This document shows positions 8,384 through 15,552 of a stretch of 20,775 nucleotides of DNA, one piece after another. Positions within the stretch are counted from its first letter, which is position 1, and the number at the start of each line of letters is the position of its first letter. Source of the stretch: Actinocrinis sp046724665 (GTDB lineage Bacteria > Actinomycetota > Actinomycetes > Streptomycetales > Catenulisporaceae). The notes below the pieces were generated by a model. The model ran no database searches. It was not told the DNA's origin and saw only the letters and a list, made by a program, of their open reading frames with translations. The DNA lies in NCBI GenBank assembly GCA_046724665.1, contig JBKOWZ010000016.1, positions 1 to 20,775 on the forward strand, given 5' to 3'. The position numbers and the translations under genes were made by a program.

Positions 8384-9349
8384 ATGAGCTCTCCGCCGTC
8401 CTGCCTTTTCTTACCTCGACTCAACTCGCCTTATCCGTCGGCCCTGCACGAGCAGGTGGAGACGGCCGAGGCAGCCACTCTGGCCTGGGCCGACCGGTTC
8501 GGCCTGGCCGGCGATCCGGCGGTGCGCCGCAGGCTCGCCGCGACCCGCAGCGCCCGGCTCGCGGGGCGGGTCAGCCCGCGAGCCACCCTGCCGGGGCTGC
8601 TGCTCAACACCGACTGGACGACCTGGCTCTTCCTGTTCGACGACGCTTTCTGCGACGAATCAGAGCTCGGGCGGCGGCCCGCGGAGACCGTCGATCTGGC
8701 GGCCGACGTGCTGCGGGTGATCGAACGCGGTGAAGTCCCGCCGCGCAACGCGAATCCGTTCCTGCCCGCGCTGGCCGACCTGCGCGAGCGGCTGCTGCTG
8801 CTGGCCACGCCGGAGCAGTTCGACCGGTTCACCGCGCAGACCGTCTGCTATCTGCTCGCGCTGACCTGGGAGGCGGCGCACCGGGAGCGGCACACGCTGG
8901 CCGACCTGCCGGAGTACGTGGCGATGCGGCGGCACAGCGGCGCGGTGTTCCCCTGCCTCGCGCTGATCGACGTCATCAACGGCTTCGAACTGCCGGGGGC
9001 GGTGTGGAGCTCGCCGGAGCTGCACGCGGTCAACGACGCGGCGGCGGACATCATCTGCTGGGCCAACGACATCCTCTCGTATCCGCGGGAGGTGCACCGC
9101 TCCACCCAGGTGCTCAGCCTGCCCGAGGTGCTGCGCCGGGCCCGGCACGAGCCGATCGAGCAGGCGCTGCGCGACGCGGCCGCGCTGCACGACCGGCGGG
9201 TGCACGACTATCAGGAGATGGAGACGCGGCTGCTGGCCGCGGGCGACCCGCGGGTCGAGCGCTACCTCGGCGACATCAGGGCCTGGATCTCCGGGCACCT
9301 GGCCTGGTCCGCCGAGACCCGGCGCTACGACTTCGGCATCGCCGCCTGA
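8384..9349 (+). CDS. Class I terpene synthase (probable sesquiterpene cyclase)
   Basis: A 321-aa single-domain bacterial terpene cyclase, which ionises a prenyl diphosphate with Mg2+ and cyclises the carbocation. All landmarks are present: Asp-rich motif DDAFCDE (86-92), pyrophosphate-sensor Arg182 (46 residues before the NSE motif), NSE triad NDILSYPRE (228-236) and the C-terminal RY pair (314-315). Length matches sesquiterpene synthases such as pentalenene or epi-isozizaene synthase; the motifs do not look like geosmin or 2-methylisoborneol synthases, which are longer. ATG 8384 is chosen because GAAGGGGG precedes it; the frame stays open up to GTG 8327 inside the palindrome, but that extension (MQLHHCGAV...) is not family-like. 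It converges on a P450 gene, the likely tailoring enzyme. The product is unknown. Confidence 0.88.
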   Translation: MSSPPSCLFLPRLNSPYPSALHEQVETAEAATLAWADRFGLAGDPAVRRRLAATRSARLAGRVSPRATLPGLLLNTDWTTWLFLFDDAFCDESELGRRPAETVDLAADVLRVIERGEVPPRNANPFLPALADLRERLLLLATPEQFDRFTAQTVCYLLALTWEAAHRERHTLADLPEYVAMRRHSGAVFPCLALIDVINGFELPGAVWSSPELHAVNDAAADIICWANDILSYPREVHRSTQVLSLPEVLRRARHEPIEQALRDAAALHDRRVHDYQEMETRLLAAGDPRVERYLGDIRAWISGHLAWSAETRRYDFGIAA

Positions 9350-9369
9350 ACCGGCCGAGCCGCCTGAAC

Positions 9370-9400
9370 CGCTGACCCGGCGTGCGCCGCCGGGTCAGCG
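9370..9400. terminator. Bidirectional terminator hairpin between terpene synthase and P450
   Basis: CGCTGACCCGGCG (9370-9382) pairs perfectly over 13 bp with CGCCGGGTCAGCG (9388-9400) around a TGCGC loop. It lies 20 bp after the terpene synthase stop and overlaps the P450 stop codon, so it can end transcription from both sides. Confidence 0.7.
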
Positions 9401-10789
9401 CGGCTCGAATCTCAGGGGTACGACTCCGGGGTGCAGCGTGGTGCGGGCGACCGGCCGCACCACGGCGCCGGGAACGGGCCTGACCGTGTACCGCGACACG
9501 ATCACGGCCGCCGTGGCCAGGATGAGGCTCCAGGCGAAGCCCTCTCCGACGCACAGGTGCGGCCCGACGCCGAACGGCAGGTAGTAGCCGCGCAGCACCT
9601 CGGGCGACGGCGCGATCCAGCGGTCCGGGTCGAAGCGGCCAGGGTCGGGATATGCCTGCGGGTCGCGGTGCAGGCCGTAGAAGTTGAGCAGCACCTGTGC
9701 ACGCGCGGGCACCCGCACCCCGGCGATCTCGACCGGCCGCAGCGGGCGGCGGCCGAGCAGCCAACTCGGCGGATAGCAGCGCAGCACCTCGGTGACGACG
9801 CGCCGGGTCAGCGGCAGCGAGCCGAGGTCGTCGGCCTGCGGTGTGCGGCCGGCCAGCACGGTGTCGGCCTCCTGCTGCACCGCGCTCTGGAGGTCCGGGT
9901 CGCGGGAGAGCAGGTGCAGCAGCCAGGCGAGCGTGCCGGCCGAGGTCTCGGTCCCGGCCAGCAGCACGGTCATGATCTCGTCGTGCGCCTGCGCGTCGGT
10001 CATGCCGGTGCCGTCCTCGTCCACCGCGGACAGCAGGGTGCCGAGCAGGCCGCTGCCCCCGGCGCCGTCGCGTTGCGCCGCGCGGTGGTCGGCGACCATC
10101 CGGTCCACCACCGCGTGCAGCGCGTTCTGCGCCCGGTTGAAGCGCAGGTTCGCCGGCAGCGGCGTCTTCTCGAGCGCCCCGAGCGGCAGGATGGCGCGGC
10201 GGCCGACTCCGGAGAGCAGCACCGTCAGCGAACCGAGCACCTCGGCCTGGATCGCGGCGTCGGGCAGCGCCCCGGTCCCTCCCCCCGGCCGTTCGCCGAC
10301 GCCGAGCACGGCCCGGGTGATCGCGGACATCGCCAGCAGCCGCATCTCGTCGCCCGCGTCAACCTGGCGGCCGCCGCGCCACGAGTCGGCGGCGGCGGTC
10401 GCGCACTGCGCCATGATGTCCACGTAGCCGCGCACGTGCGCGTGGTCGAACGCCGGGCGCATCAGACGCCGCTGCCTGCGGTGCTTGGCTCCGGTCGAGG
10501 TGCCGATGCCGTCGCCGATCAGTGACCTGAGTTTGTCGATCTGGAAGCCCTTGTCGTACTGTGCCGCGTCGGCCACCAGGATCCGGCGCAGCGGCTCGGA
10601 GCCGTTCACCAGATAGGCGGGTTTCGGGCCGAGGCGCAGCACGACGACGTCGCCGAGCGCGTACACCCTTTCGAGGAATCCGAGCGGATCGCGCAGAAGT
10701 GTCCCGGCGTGTCCCAACAGCGGCCAGGCGCCCGGAATCTGCGCAGGCGACCGGGTTGATCGCGGCAGTGTGGCGGTTGACCTCGACAA
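9395..10789 (-). CDS. Cytochrome P450, likely terpene-tailoring
   Basis: A 464-aa soluble P450 with no membrane anchor. The I-helix oxygen-binding motif is AGTET (278-282), the K-helix ExxR is EVLR (334-337), and the heme loop is FGVGPHLCVG (406-415) with heme-ligand Cys413. The usual Arg two residues before the Cys is His411, and the C-helix Trp is replaced (HRRQR, 103-107), as I recall also in terpene P450s such as CYP170. TTG 10789 is a good start: GGAGGT lies 5-6 nt upstream and the N-terminus leads directly into the proline-rich IPGAWPLLGH region. The gene faces the terpene synthase, suggesting hydroxylation of its product. It needs ferredoxin and a reductase from elsewhere, since none is adjacent; the Rieske protein in the suf operon is not an obvious partner. 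Confidence 0.9.
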   Translation of the reverse strand: MSRSTATLPRSTRSPAQIPGAWPLLGHAGTLLRDPLGFLERVYALGDVVVLRLGPKPAYLVNGSEPLRRILVADAAQYDKGFQIDKLRSLIGDGIGTSTGAKHRRQRRLMRPAFDHAHVRGYVDIMAQCATAAADSWRGGRQVDAGDEMRLLAMSAITRAVLGVGERPGGGTGALPDAAIQAEVLGSLTVLLSGVGRRAILPLGALEKTPLPANLRFNRAQNALHAVVDRMVADHRAAQRDGAGGSGLLGTLLSAVDEDGTGMTDAQAHDEIMTVLLAGTETSAGTLAWLLHLLSRDPDLQSAVQQEADTVLAGRTPQADDLGSLPLTRRVVTEVLRCYPPSWLLGRRPLRPVEIAGVRVPARAQVLLNFYGLHRDPQAYPDPGRFDPDRWIAPSPEVLRGYYLPFGVGPHLCVGEGFAWSLILATAAVIVSRYTVRPVPGAVVRPVARTTLHPGVVPLRFEPR

Positions 10790-10824
10790 GGTTACCTCCG
10801 GTTGCGCTATCCTGACACTCGGTC

Positions 10825-10853
10825 ACATTAGCGACGGCGCCACTGTGTAACAA
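10825..10853 (-). promoter_or_regulatory. Promoter of the P450 gene
   Basis: On the minus strand TTGTTA (10853-10848), a 17-bp spacer and TAATGT (10830-10825) form a housekeeping-type promoter. The expected start near 10818 leaves a leader of about 29 nt containing the GGAGGT ribosome site. It lies in the 244-bp divergent region shared with the PAS-GAF-PP2C gene. Confidence 0.5.
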
Positions 10854-11033
10854 GGGCGCACTCGAGCGATACGTTTCAGCCAACCTGTGCGAATCTCGGG
10901 AAACACCACCCCGCAAAGCTACCGGGCGACTACCGTAAGCACGATGGTGAGCGGTACGCGTGTGCCTGATGTGAGTTATCAGGCTGCCCCATTACCCGAG
11001 CGCGGGCGCGAGCACGATCGGCGGGAGGAACCG

Positions 11034-12803
11034 ATGACGCCGCCTCAACATAAGAACGCTGCTGCGGGGGAATCGGGCGGTGTCGGTCGAGCCGGGGAAG
11101 GAGCCGTGGAGGCACACGGTTCTGAGGCACAGAACCCTGACGAACAGGGTCCTGAAGCACAGTACTCTGACAAACCGGGTGACGGGCTGCTGGTCGGGCG
11201 CGCGGCGCTCAGTCCCTGGGAGGGCCCCTTCACGACGCCGACCGGCTTCAGCGCCTCGGCCGGCTTCTTCAACTGGCTGCTGCCGTCCGGCGACGTGGTC
11301 TGCGACGACCAGACCTTCGCCCTGCACGGCCTGCCGCCGGACGCCGCACCGCACTTCGACACCTTCCTGGCCCGGGTGCCGCCGCAGGACGTGGAGCACC
11401 TGCTGCGCACCCTCCAGCCGCTGCTGGCGTCGGTGGGCGACTACACCTTCGAGTACCGGGTGTGCTGGCCGGACGGCTCGGTCCACACCCTCGAGACGCG
11501 CGGCCGGGTGGTGGCCGGCCCGGACGGCGAGCCGATCCGGCTGATGGGCGTCATCGCGGACATCACCGAACGGCGCGCCGCCGAGGCCGCCGCGCTCTCC
11601 GAGGCCCGCGCCGCGTCCCGGATTCAGGCGGTCACCGCAGGCCTGGCCACCGCCTCGACCCTCGCCGAGGTGCGCGCCGCGGTGGAGCGGGCGCTGCCCG
11701 CGCTCGGCGCCGACGCGCTGATCATCGCCGACGTGGGCACCCGGATCGAGGTGCTGCTGGCCTGCGGCAGCGGCAGCGAGCACCCGCTGCGGGTAGCCGA
11801 CGACGGCCCGGTGCGCACGGCGATGACCTACGAGTCCGCCCTCTTCTACTCGAGCTCGGCGGACCTGTGCAAGCGGTTCCCGCAGGTCGAGCCGATCGTC
11901 AACGAGTTCGGGCTGGAGGCGTGGGCGTTCGTGCCGCTGGCCGGCATCCCGCGGATGCGCGGGGTGTGCCTGCTCGGCTACCGGGACGAGGCGCCGTTCG
12001 ACGAGCCGGAGCGCGCGATGCTGCTGCTGCTGGCCAGCGCGATCGGCCAGGCCGTGCACCGGGCCATGCTGCACGACACCGAGCACAGCTTCGCCCTCGC
12101 CCTGCAAGAGGGCATGCTGCCGCGCACGCTGAAGTTCGGGCCCGGCGTGCGCGGCACGTGGCGCTACGAGGCCGCGACGACCGGCATCCAGGTCGGCGGC
12201 GACTGGTACGACTCGGTGCCGCTGGACGACGGCTCGACGATACTGATCATCGGCGACGTCGAAGGCCACAACGTGCACGCCGCCGGGATGATGTACCGGC
12301 TGCGCACCGCCGTGCGCACATACGCCGCCGAGAAACACCCGGTTGACGAGATCCTGCACCGCGCGCACGAGTTCGTGCTCGAGATCAACGAAGACGTCGA
12401 ATACCCGGTCTTCGCCACCTGCCTGGTCGCCCGGGTCGATCCGGAGACCCGCACGATCACCGCCAGCCGGGCCGGCCACATCCCGCCGGTCGTGGTGCCG
12501 CCGCACGGCCCGGCGCACGTGCCGCCCAACGAGGTCGGCGCGCCGCTCGGCGTCCCGTCGGACGGGCTCTACCCCGCGTGGCAGGTGCCGTACGAGCCGG
12601 ACACACGGCTGGTGATGTGCACCGACGGCCTGCTGGAGAGCATCGACAACGATCTCGACCAGGGGCTGCAACGCACGCTGGCCTGTCTGGAAAGCACGCG
12701 GAATGTCGATCTTGAGGTCCTCGCCGACCTGCTGCTCGACGCCAACCGCCCGCGCGGCCTGTGGAACGACGACGTCGCGCTGCTGCTCACGCAGCTGTAC
12801 TGA
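11034..12803 (+). CDS. PAS-GAF-SpoIIE (PP2C) serine phosphatase
   Basis: A 589-aa cytoplasmic sensor phosphatase. Residues 1-55 are polar and disordered, with a 10-aa tandem repeat (29-48). A PAS fold occupies about 76-183 (ending GVIADITERRAAE), a GAF domain about 195-345, and a SpoIIE/PP2C domain about 355-589. Metal-site motifs are GGDWYD (388-393), GDVEGHNVHAA (407-417), RAGH (479-482), TDGLLE (530-535) and WNDD (577-580). Such enzymes usually dephosphorylate anti-sigma-factor antagonists in response to a signal read by PAS/GAF. There is no anti-sigma kinase or STAS gene alongside, so the partner is elsewhere. ATG 11034 has a strong ribosome site (GGGAGGAACCG). The frame is open upstream, and ATG 10944, 7 nt after TACCGT, is a possible leaderless alternative adding 30 residues. 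Confidence 0.88.
   Translation: MTPPQHKNAAAGESGGVGRAGEGAVEAHGSEAQNPDEQGPEAQYSDKPGDGLLVGRAALSPWEGPFTTPTGFSASAGFFNWLLPSGDVVCDDQTFALHGLPPDAAPHFDTFLARVPPQDVEHLLRTLQPLLASVGDYTFEYRVCWPDGSVHTLETRGRVVAGPDGEPIRLMGVIADITERRAAEAAALSEARAASRIQAVTAGLATASTLAEVRAAVERALPALGADALIIADVGTRIEVLLACGSGSEHPLRVADDGPVRTAMTYESALFYSSSADLCKRFPQVEPIVNEFGLEAWAFVPLAGIPRMRGVCLLGYRDEAPFDEPERAMLLLLASAIGQAVHRAMLHDTEHSFALALQEGMLPRTLKFGPGVRGTWRYEAATTGIQVGGDWYDSVPLDDGSTILIIGDVEGHNVHAAGMMYRLRTAVRTYAAEKHPVDEILHRAHEFVLEINEDVEYPVFATCLVARVDPETRTITASRAGHIPPVVVPPHGPAHVPPNEVGAPLGVPSDGLYPAWQVPYEPDTRLVMCTDGLLESIDNDLDQGLQRTLACLESTRNVDLEVLADLLLDANRPRGLWNDDVALLLTQLY
11118..11177 (+). repeat. 30-bp tandem duplication in the phosphatase N-terminus
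   Basis: Two in-frame 30-bp units (11118-11147 and 11148-11177) encode GSEAQNPDEQ and GPEAQYSDKP. The stretch is noticeably less G+C-rich than its surroundings and lies in the disordered N-terminal region, outside any domain. Confidence 0.7.
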
Positions 12804-12804
12804 C

Positions 12805-12830
12805 CTGCGTACCGGGATCTCAGGACGCAG
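12805..12830 (+). terminator. Hairpin after the PP2C phosphatase gene
   Basis: CTGCGT (12805-12810) pairs with ACGCAG (12825-12830), extended by CC/GG after a 1-nt bulge. It starts 2 nt after the stop codon and is followed by AGCCCTGTTT. It separates the gene from the convergent rhodanese gene. Confidence 0.4.
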
Positions 12831-12860
12831 AGCCCTGTTTCACCGACGGCTCCGGCCGGC

Positions 12861-13346
12861 TCAGCACGCGCAGGTCGCGGCGCCGGCCGGGGCCGTGAGC
12901 GGGTCCGTCGCCGGACTGCGTCGTCCCCAGTTCGAGTCGTACGCGAAGCCCTCGCGGACCCAGTACTCGAATCCGCCGATCAGCTCCTTGACCGGGTAGC
13001 CGAGCCGGGCCAGTTCCAGGGCCGCCTTCGTCGCGCCGTTGCACCCGGGCCCCCAGCAGTACGTCACGACGGTCGTGCCGGCCGGGACGAGCGCGCCGAG
13101 CGTCCCGTCGGCGGCGCGCTGGGCGATCGACCGGGTCGGCAGATGCACGGCGCCCGGGATGCGGCCCTGCTCCCAGGCCTCGTCCGAGCGCGAGTCGATC
13201 AGCGCGTAGGCGCGGCCGAGCAGTCCGCGTTCCAGATCCGCGTGCACGTCGGACACGTCCGCCTCGAAGGACAGACGCGCCGCGAAGTGCGCGAGCGCCT
13301 CCTCGTTCGTAGCCGCCGGCACCGACAGCGCCGCACTCGTCTCCAT
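12861..13346 (-). CDS. Rhodanese-like domain protein
   Basis: A 161-aa single rhodanese domain, a fold that transfers sulfane sulfur or binds oxidised sulfur species through an active-site cysteine. ALIDSRSDEAWEQGRIPGAVHLP (48-70) is the conserved first half; VVTYCWGPGCNGATKAAL (93-110) is the active-site loop with catalytic Cys97. IGGFEYWVREGF (123-134) is the C-terminal signature. A second loop cysteine (Cys102) and a terminal pair (Cys159, Cys161 in the tail TCAC) could form persulfide-relay or disulfide sites. ATG 13346 is preferred because GGGAG precedes it by 7 nt; the longer frame to 13394 adds 16 residues without a better ribosome site. It is divergent from a GlxA-type regulator across 98 bp, suggesting control by that regulator. 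The sulfur acceptor is unknown. Confidence 0.85.
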   Translation of the reverse strand: METSAALSVPAATNEEALAHFAARLSFEADVSDVHADLERGLLGRAYALIDSRSDEAWEQGRIPGAVHLPTRSIAQRAADGTLGALVPAGTTVVTYCWGPGCNGATKAALELARLGYPVKELIGGFEYWVREGFAYDSNWGRRSPATDPLTAPAGAATCAC

Positions 13347-13432
13347 CTGACAGCTCCCCTCGCCGTAGCTTCCGCAGCTCATCCTCACGCCCACCGCCGC
13401 CCCATCCCAGTGGCGCGAACGCCAATGACCGC

Positions 13433-13438
13433 TAAGAT
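13433..13438 (+). promoter_or_regulatory. Probable -10 box (TAAGAT) of the GlxA-type regulator
   Basis: TAAGAT is followed by 6 nt (CACGCC) and the ATG at 13445, without a ribosome site. The hexamer and spacing are identical to those before the ABC-F gene, which supports a leaderless transcript. Confidence 0.55.
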
Positions 13439-13444
13439 CACGCC

Positions 13445-14452
13445 ATGCTGCTCGATCCCCCGCGCCGCAGGTACGCGACGACGCACCACACCGTCGCCGT
13501 GTACGCCTTCGACGGCATGTCGCCGTTCGAGCTCGGCTGCGTCGTCGAGGTCTTCGGCCTGCCGCGCCCCGAGCTCGGCGTGCCGTGGTACGAGCTGAAG
13601 GTCTGCGCGCAGACGGCGCAGCCGCTGCGCGCGGTCGGCGGCTTCACCATGGCGACCGAATACGGCCTCGACGACTTCGCGGCCGCGGACACGGTGATCG
13701 TGACGGCGGTCCCTGACGTGCGCGGTGACTCCCCAGCCGCCCTCGTCAGCGTCCTGCGAGAGGCTCACGCGCGCGGCGCACGCGTCGTCTCGATCTGCTC
13801 CGGCGCCTTCGCGCTCGCTGCCGCGGGCCTGCTCGACGGTCGTACGGCGACGACACACTGGCGCTACGCGGACGTGCTCGCCGAGCGCTACCCGGACGTA
13901 CACGTCGATCCCGACGTGCTGTACGTGGACGACGGAAGCATCCTGACGAGCGCGGGCAGTGCGGCGGGCCTGGACCTGTGCCTGCACCTCGTGCGCAACG
14001 ACCACGGCCCGAGCGTCGCGAACAGCGTCGCGCGGCGCCTCGTGCTGCCGCCGCACCGGGAGGGCGGCCAGGCGCAGTTCATCGAGGCGGCGGTGCGGCC
14101 CCTCGCCGACGACGGCGCGCCCGGAAGCGGCGGCGTCACACGGTCGCTCGAATGGGCGCTGGAGCACCTCGCCACGCCGATCTCCGTCGCCGACCTCGCG
14201 CGTGTCGCGCATCTGTCCCAGCGCAGCTATCTGCGGCACTTCACCCGCGCCACCGGCACTTCGCCGCTGCGCTGGCTGATCGCCCAGCGGGTCGCCGCCG
14301 CCCGGCCGCTGCTGGAGGCGACCGACGCGCCGGTCGAGGAGGTCGGCGCCGCCGTGGGTTTCGCCGACCCCGCGACCTTCCGGCACCACTTCTCCCGCGC
14401 GGTCGGCACGTCACCGTCCGCCTACCGCCGGACCTTCCGCTCCTCAACCTAG
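13445..14452 (+). CDS. GlxA-type AraC-family transcriptional regulator
   Basis: A 335-aa regulator. The N-terminal DJ-1/PfpI-like domain (about 14-190) includes VAVYAFDGMSPFELG and the nucleophile-elbow sequence SICSGAFALAAAGLLDGR with Cys118, followed by TTHW. The C-terminal AraC/XylS DNA-binding domain (about 230-332) carries two helix-turn-helix motifs, ISVADLARVAHLSQRSYLRH and VEEVGAAVGFADPATFRHHF. In this family the PfpI-like domain senses a small molecule rather than hydrolysing. The gene lies divergent from the rhodanese gene and may control it, so a reactive-sulfur or thiol signal read by Cys118 is possible, but that is inference. ATG 13445 is supported by the leaderless-type TAAGAT box 6 nt upstream and by the family start pattern. 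Confidence 0.9.
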   Translation: MLLDPPRRRYATTHHTVAVYAFDGMSPFELGCVVEVFGLPRPELGVPWYELKVCAQTAQPLRAVGGFTMATEYGLDDFAAADTVIVTAVPDVRGDSPAALVSVLREAHARGARVVSICSGAFALAAAGLLDGRTATTHWRYADVLAERYPDVHVDPDVLYVDDGSILTSAGSAAGLDLCLHLVRNDHGPSVANSVARRLVLPPHREGGQAQFIEAAVRPLADDGAPGSGGVTRSLEWALEHLATPISVADLARVAHLSQRSYLRHFTRATGTSPLRWLIAQRVAAARPLLEATDAPVEEVGAAVGFADPATFRHHFSRAVGTSPSAYRRTFRSST

Positions 14453-14562
14453 CCGCCGAATCGGCCGCGTCGGCTGACAGCGTACGCGGGAGCAAGCGCG
14501 GGGCTTCGGTCGTTATCCGACTCAGCGGCACAGAATGTCTGCCCGGCCGGGGAGGTACCCAG

Positions 14563-15537
14563 ATGGCCCGCGATCCGTTCACCCGCGACGACGCCGACGC
14601 CGCCGACGATGGCGGCTACGCTCTGGACTCCTACTCCAAGACGGTGGTCACGGTCGCGGACACGCTGCGGCCCTCGGTCCTCAGCGTGGCTGTGCGCTCG
14701 GGGCGCGGCGAGGGCGCCGGATCGGCGGTGGCGTTCACGCAGGACGGGTTCCTGGTCACCAGCGCGCACGTGATCGAGGGCGTCAACGGCGGGGCCGTAT
14801 ACACCCACGACGGACAGGAGCAGGTCTTCGAGGTCGTCGGGCGCGATCGGCTGTCCGACCTGGCGGTGCTCAGCACCGGCCTGCGGCCGGCCGCCCCGGC
14901 GCGGCTCGGCGACGCGGACCGGCTGCGGGTCGGGCAGCTGGTGGTCGCGGTCGGCAACCCGCTGGGCCTGGCCGGATCGGTGACCGCCGGGATCGTCAGC
15001 GCGCTCGGCCGCTCGATCCCGGCCAGGACCGCCGCCGGGATGCGGGTGATCGACGACGTCATCCAGACCGACGCGGCGCTGAACCCGGGCAACTCCGGCG
15101 GCGCCCTGGCGGACGCGGCCGGCCGGGTCGTCGGCATCAACACGGCGGTGGCCGGGATCGGCCTCGGGCTGGCGGTGCCGATGAACGCGACCACCCGGCA
15201 CATTCTCAGCGAGCTGATGACGCACGGCCGGGTGCGCCGCGCCTGGCTGGGCCTGGGCAGCGCGACCATCGCGGTGCCGCCCGCGCTCGCGCAGCGGCTC
15301 GGCCAGGAGACCGGGCTGCGGGTCGTCGAGGTGGTGCCCGGCTCCCCCGCCGCCCGCGCCGGGATCCGGGTCGGCGACGTGGTGATCTCGGCGAACGGCA
15401 CCAAGGTGCTGACGGCTCAGGACTTGCAGAAGCTGATGCTCGCCCTGCGCGCGGGAAGCAGGTTGGGCGTGACCCTGATACGCAACGGCGCGCTGGTGGA
15501 CGTCGTCGCCTCGCTCAGCGAGCTGACCGGCGTCTGA
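14563..15537 (+). CDS. Trypsin-like serine protease with PDZ domain (HtrA/DegP type, soluble)
   Basis: A 324-aa protease. The catalytic triad is complete: His69 in VTSAHV, Asp99 in LSDLAVL and Ser178 in NPGNSGGAL. The protease domain covers about 28-230 and a PDZ domain about 232-318 (GLRVVEVVPGSPAARAGIRVGDVV), which binds C-terminal peptides. Bacterial HtrA proteins normally carry a signal peptide or membrane anchor; here the first 25 residues are acidic (RDDADAADDGG) and no hydrophobic segment is seen, so a cytoplasmic location is predicted. ATG 14563 is chosen for its strong ribosome site (GGGGAGGT, 6 nt spacing); the frame is open further upstream through the 3' part of the GlxA-type gene, but that stretch is a shadow. 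The role is probably protein quality control or a specific cleavage; the substrate is unknown. Confidence 0.88.
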   Translation: MARDPFTRDDADAADDGGYALDSYSKTVVTVADTLRPSVLSVAVRSGRGEGAGSAVAFTQDGFLVTSAHVIEGVNGGAVYTHDGQEQVFEVVGRDRLSDLAVLSTGLRPAAPARLGDADRLRVGQLVVAVGNPLGLAGSVTAGIVSALGRSIPARTAAGMRVIDDVIQTDAALNPGNSGGALADAAGRVVGINTAVAGIGLGLAVPMNATTRHILSELMTHGRVRRAWLGLGSATIAVPPALAQRLGQETGLRVVEVVPGSPAARAGIRVGDVVISANGTKVLTAQDLQKLMLALRAGSRLGVTLIRNGALVDVVASLSELTGV

Positions 15538-15552
15538 TACTCGACGTCGACT

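Noticed and set aside
8384..9349. Geosmin or 2-methylisoborneol synthase
   Set aside because: Geosmin synthase is a two-domain protein of about 720 aa and 2-MIB synthases have a long Pro-rich N-terminus plus a methyltransferase neighbour; neither fits.
10992..12671. 559-aa open frame antisense to the PP2C phosphatase
   Set aside because: Composition typical of a reverse-frame shadow, with no domain pattern; the plus strand has intact PAS, GAF and PP2C motifs.
13978..14562. Upstream extension of the protease reading frame into the GlxA-type gene
   Set aside because: The extension is Arg/Pro-rich frame noise; ATG 14563 has a strong ribosome site and gives a family-like N-terminus.
15541..15550. 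10-bp palindrome TCGACGTCGA between the protease and dapF stop codons
   Set aside because: Short, no loop for an RNA hairpin and far from any promoter; likely chance in GC-rich DNA.
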